From: Allodiplogaster sudhausi
Lineage: Eukaryota; Nematoda; Chromadorea; Rhabditida; Diplogasteridae
Direction of reading: 5' to 3'
NCBI GenBank assembly: GCA_945643635.1
Contig: CALZFC010000042.1
Location: 377,501-441,500 of the forward strand
Length of the DNA stretch: 64,000 bases
Below the pieces are notes generated by a model. That model ran no database searches and was not told the DNA's origin. It saw only the letters and a program-made list of their open reading frames with translations. A program made the position numbers and the translations under genes. This document shows positions 60,196 to 64,000 of the stretch, piece by piece; the first letter of the stretch is position 1; each line of letters starts with the position of its first letter.

Positions 60196-62217
60196 ATGTC
60201 CTTCGCTTACTCGGCTGCCATCTACGCGCCCGGAGAGGCGACGAAGCGCGGTAAAAGAAAAAGAAAATAAATTAAAATATTTTCAACAATATAAATATGT
60301 ATGTAGATTAATGTTCTAGTGTTTTCTTTTAATATTTTAAAGGTAGCACATGATTACTACATTACTGTGTTGGCATCCCTCACACAAGTTACAAGAGCGC
60401 ACTTTACAATCTTCCATTGTGCTCCTGACCCTTCTTGATCGTAATATCTTGTTGTTTACGATGGCCTCTCTGTATTCCGCTGTCAACTCAGCACTTTTCA
60501 ATAGCTCGTAGACGCTGTGGGAGAAATGCATATGTTGTTGGATGAATTTTAATTATTTATTGTCATTATTATATTTTTTTCTGTCTTAACCAACAAACAC
60601 GTATCGATGAAGCAAGGTAGTGCATCTGATTTATTCCGTTCGATACAAACAAAAGCACCGGTTACTCTTTCTCTTCTCGGACATTCTTGAATGAACTCTT
60701 TGTATGCTCTGAAGTATTATTTATGCAAATACTATTTAATGCCCGATATATTTACGGAAATCTTTCAGGCTGGACAGGGGAGAAGACGGAAGCGCCACCT
60801 CCTGCCAAGTCATCCGCGATGGAACGGCCGGCGAAGTTGAGGCCAGAGGATGAGCCACTCGACGAGATGCATCTCAGATACGAAATGCGACCGCCGGTTA
60901 GTATTGCTAGTTAATTTATTTATTTACCTTTATTTATTTATTTATTCATCTATTTATTTATTTATTTATTTATTTGCATAGGCACTATCAGAAGGAGATA
61001 TTTGTCGTAAAGTGCTAAATCATTTAAATATAAAAGAAAAATAATTTTTAATAGACTGTGCCGTATTCATTGTTTATCTTCTAAATATCGCTCTGCTTAC
61101 TGTCGTCACTGAACCGAACTGAATTGTCTCATGCATAACGAGAAAAAGGCGACACAGAGAAAAATAGAAAGAGAGAGTACGAGACAGACGGAGAACACAG
61201 AGGGTAGCCAAGGTCGAATACAGGAGGTGTCGGAAGGAATAAAGGGTGAAAGAGGATAGAGAGAGAGAGTGTGAGAGAGAGAAAGAGTAGAGAAAGAAAG
61301 AGATGAAGTTGGAAAGGAAAAAGAGGCAAGCAGAGCGTTGAATGGTCAACGAAAGTTGGATGGAGACAGTAAAAAAAAGAAGGAGGGAGCCGCTCTACTT
61401 TTCTCCTACTCGTTTGCAAGTTTGCTTCGTTTATAGCCTGAGAGAGTGAAGCGTTCGTCCCTATCCTCATTTATTTTTCCTCTTGCTCGATAGTTAAATT
61501 TAGCTGAATAAAAATGTTATCATATACATTTCTATGTAAATACAAACATGTTAAAATGTTAGTTGAAATTTTAGAATTATCATATGAAAAAAGAATGCTT
61601 ATTTTAATTCAGTTAATTATTGTAAACATCAAATAGTTATGTTAATTAACACTCCAGTGACAATATCGTAATTTGATTTGGTGTCAGTTGCTCGCTTTTC
61701 CGTAGCTGTTTAGCTGTTTGTTCACACCACTGAGATTGCGTGCCTTATTGTTAGTTCTTTTTATTTCCCTCTGATCCTCTGCTTTGTCCTTTCTTCTACC
61801 TTTCGTTCTCTCTCTCTCACACTCTTTCTCTCTCTCTCTCTCTCTCTGTACCTTTATGCTCTTTTTGCTGTCTCTCACTCATGAAATGAGCCTTTCGTGC
61901 ACAAATATTTTTGCACATTATGTCCATGAGCACAGACAAAAGTCAGAAAGCGCAACATTTTGACAGCGTACCGTTTCCTATGACAAATCGCATAGAGTGC
62001 CAAAAAGGTTACAAACTATATTCGCATGTACATACATACATGGTAATTTTAAGCAAGTTTTAAAAAATGAAGATGTTTTTGTGCAATACATATGTACATT
62101 TGTACGTATGTACATTTTTTTACAGCTATACACACTTGCCAAAACCAAGGAACAAGGGCGCTTATCACAATCATCATCCGCTCCCCTCTATCAGATTCGC
62201 CGTCTCTCGTCCTTTCT

Positions 62218-62267
<50 letters not shown>

Positions 62268-62456
62268 CTATCTCTTCCTCGTATTTGTGCATGGCTTATC
62301 GCCTTGTGCCCGGTGGCATCTTTCTGTTTCCTCTTCTTCTTCTTCTTTTCTTCACTGCTCGTAGTGGCTCTTGCTCTGACAAAAGAAGGAATGAGAGAAA
62401 GGGCGAGATTCGTCTCATAATCACCATCGATTTATTCCCTTTCGACCATGTCGCCG

Positions 62457-62497
<41 letters not shown>

Positions 62498-63399
62498 CCC
62501 CCCTCTCTCTCTCTCTTTCTTTTTCTCTTTCTCTCTCCCTCTGTCTCTCTCTCTGCTTCTCTCATCTACTAGTGCTTCGACACTCTCGATATGCTCAGTG
62601 TCTTTTCTTTTCCGTAAGCGGTCCTCCGATGGAGTGGAAGGGGGGGGGGGCAGTGGAAGACTCTCTCTCCCTGGACTGGTCTCCTCTCCCCTGACCCCCT
62701 CTGGCCAAACGAGGTCCCCGGCGGGAAAGAGATGCATGTTTGACATGCACCATGAACAAGATTACAAATTCATTCTCTCGGTACGAGGTAGTACTTCATG
62801 TCGCTCTACCTCTCATTATCTCTCGTCATCCCCTCTTTTTAGAATTCTCTCAATCTCTCTCTTTCTCTTCTCCCTGTCTCTGTTTTTTCTCCCTCATCCT
62901 TTGTCTCTCTCATCTCTCCTCCCCTCTCGCATGAAATGCCCTCTGTATCCGTATACTATGCATGTACTCTCTGGAACCGAGCAAAGAAAGTCGTGGCTCT
63001 GCCAGCAGCTACTTTTTTGTCGAATGGTTACGCCGCGCCGCATACTTATCCCCTTGCTTTGATTCTCATCTCGCGTGTCTGCCTCTGTCTGCATCTCTAG
63101 CACTCTCTCTCTCTCCTGTTCTTTCTCCACCTCTCTATCCATCTCTCTCTCTCTCTCACTCTCTGCGCAGGCTTGTCCACCCGTGCACACCACGCATTCC
63201 ACCCAACGGTGGGAATGCGCAACACTCCTCGCCCTCTCACACCTCTCTATGCCTTCTCTCTCTTCTCTCTCTGCACTCTCTCGGTCACTCTAGCCCTCTG
63301 AGCTCTCTACTCTGTCCACACTCTCTCTCGCTTACTATTTAGATGACCGAGTCCTCTGTCCATCTGGCGGTTGATCCTTCACCCAACAAGAAGCTTCGC
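60196..63399 (+). CDS. Start of an unidentified plus-strand gene, possibly three exons, running off the window
   Basis: Exons 60196-60250 (ATG), 60769-60896 and 63343-63399 join in phases 1 and 0. The protein begins MSFAYSAAIYAPGEATKRG, then a Pro/Lys/Glu-rich segment (KTEAPPPAKSSAMERPAKLR), an acidic patch (PEDEPLDEMHLRYEMRPP) and, if exon 3 belongs here, TESSVHLAVDPSPNKKLR. Exon 2 is the most secure (TTTCAG acceptor, open frame, GC-rich). Exon 3 is inferred over a 2.4-kb, CT-rich intron. No signal peptide and no domain I recognise. It should continue beyond 64000. Confidence 0.45.
60337..60514 (-). CDS. Possible terminal exon of a minus-strand gene nested in the first intron of the gene at 60196
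   Basis: After CTCCCACAG (minus strand) an open frame of 58 codons reads VYELLKSAELTAEYREAIVN, a basic stretch, then DCKVRSCNLCEGCQHSNVV and TAA. It enters in phase 2, so an upstream exon is needed; none was found. If the upstream ATG at 60531 is used it is a 64-codon frame on its own. The five-Cys C-terminus is non-random, but function is unknown. Confidence 0.35.
60915..60976. repeat. ATTT tetranucleotide repeat
   Basis: (TTTA)n with few interruptions in an intron of the gene starting at 60196. Confidence 0.9.
60977..63342. repeat. Repeat-rich presumed intron
   Basis: GA-rich at 61150-61330; CT tracts at 61805-61850, 62216-62265, 62460-62570 and 63100-63160; a G10 run at 62641. No exon seen. 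Confidence 0.6.
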
Positions 63400-63907
63400 G
63401 TCATGTTTTCTCTCTCTCTCTCTCTGCCTTTCTCTCTCTCTCTCTTACTCTACCTCACTACCTCGTTACTACTTTTCTTTCCCTCTCTCTTCCCTCTCTG
63501 TCTTTTCCGAGATGCTCTAGAAATTGAAGTGTGTTGGTGAGGACAATCAACCTCGCAAGAATGTACCGCACCCACTCCTTTCATCAGACGCCTAAAACAA
63601 ATCTTTCTTTTCTTTCGAGTCACCAAGTTGAGGATTTTGTTTTCTGAAATTTTTTTCAAGTTAAAAGCAAGCCTATTTTACGCTTACGAACCGCCACATT
63701 ACAATTTTCTTCAAGAAGCTGCTGAGTACACTGTGCTTTTTTGATGCCCTTCGCCCCATCATTCTCTTCCGTTATGAATATATCTGTCGTCAGCTTTCTG
63801 TCTTGCCTCGTCCTCTCTATTTCCCCCACTCTCCATATCTCTTCTACCTACTCTCTCTCTCTCTCTCTCTTCCTCTTTCTCTTTCACCCCTCTCTCTTTC
63901 TCTGCCG

Positions 63908-63954
<47 letters not shown>

Positions 63955-64000
63955 CTCTCAGTAGTTATCTTCTACCGTTATACAGCTCTTCAATGGCAGA
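63400..64000. repeat. CT repeats at the right edge, no exon seen
   Basis: CT tracts at 63405-63480, 63850-63870 and 63905-63955. The sequence between (63530-63840) is ordinary and shows no exon I can support. Confidence 0.6.

Noticed and set aside
1..64000. CRISPR arrays, bacterial operons, ribosomal RNA genes
   Set aside because: None seen; the repeats are microsatellites and inverted-repeat transposons in a eukaryotic setting.

Overview
The window is eukaryotic genomic DNA, most likely from a nematode. Small, GC-rich coding exons are split by many AT-rich introns of about 45 to 2,200 bp. The gene content fits this: a tandem pair resembling nematode CPG4-type chondroitin proteoglycans, a transthyretin-like secreted protein, an MLK-type kinase and a three-repeat Ly6/uPAR-type surface protein. 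The genus cannot be told from the sequence. I rebuilt the genes by hand from splice sites and reading-frame phase; every model given as complete stays open across all its joins.

Layout, left to right. At 1-600 are the ends of two minus-strand genes. At 1815-2469 is an N-terminal CRAL-TRIO fragment with no visible remainder. At 3010-3515 is the 3' part of a minus-strand gene, at 4437-4757 a MITE-like inverted repeat, at 5072-5300 a possible EGF-like exon, and at 5491-6868 a minus-strand coiled-coil gene. A long palindromic element lies at about 7290-7910. The two proteoglycan-like paralogs follow at 8230-10056 and 11022-16116. From 16117 to 21825 I see almost only polypyrimidine repeat. The MLK gene (32 exons seen) fills 21826-33040, with a transthyretin-like gene nested on the opposite strand of one intron (25223-26140).

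From 33041 to 40960 there are two tandem genes for secreted peptides of 44 and 46 residues, a small Cys-containing minus-strand gene with a decayed second copy, another inverted-repeat element, and a six-exon secreted protein on the minus strand. At 40961-48423 sits the most notable object: a 7.46 kb DNA transposon bounded by TTAA, with terminal inverted repeats of about 1 kb. It carries a 12-exon, 1,216-residue DDE-like transposase gene with a C2H2 finger, plus two exons of an EGF-transmembrane protein whose last exon overlaps the inner end of one repeat. Then come 7 kb of polypyrimidine/polypurine repeat, the three-domain Ly6-like gene (55668-57956), and the start of an unidentified plus-strand gene (60196 onward) with a minus-strand exon inside its first intron.

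Two features recur. The CT/GA microsatellite load is very high outside the transposon and the 33.5-38 kb region. Four introns in three genes must be GC-AG to keep the reading frame. The genes look like unrelated neighbours; only the two proteoglycan paralogs and the two peptide genes are local duplications.
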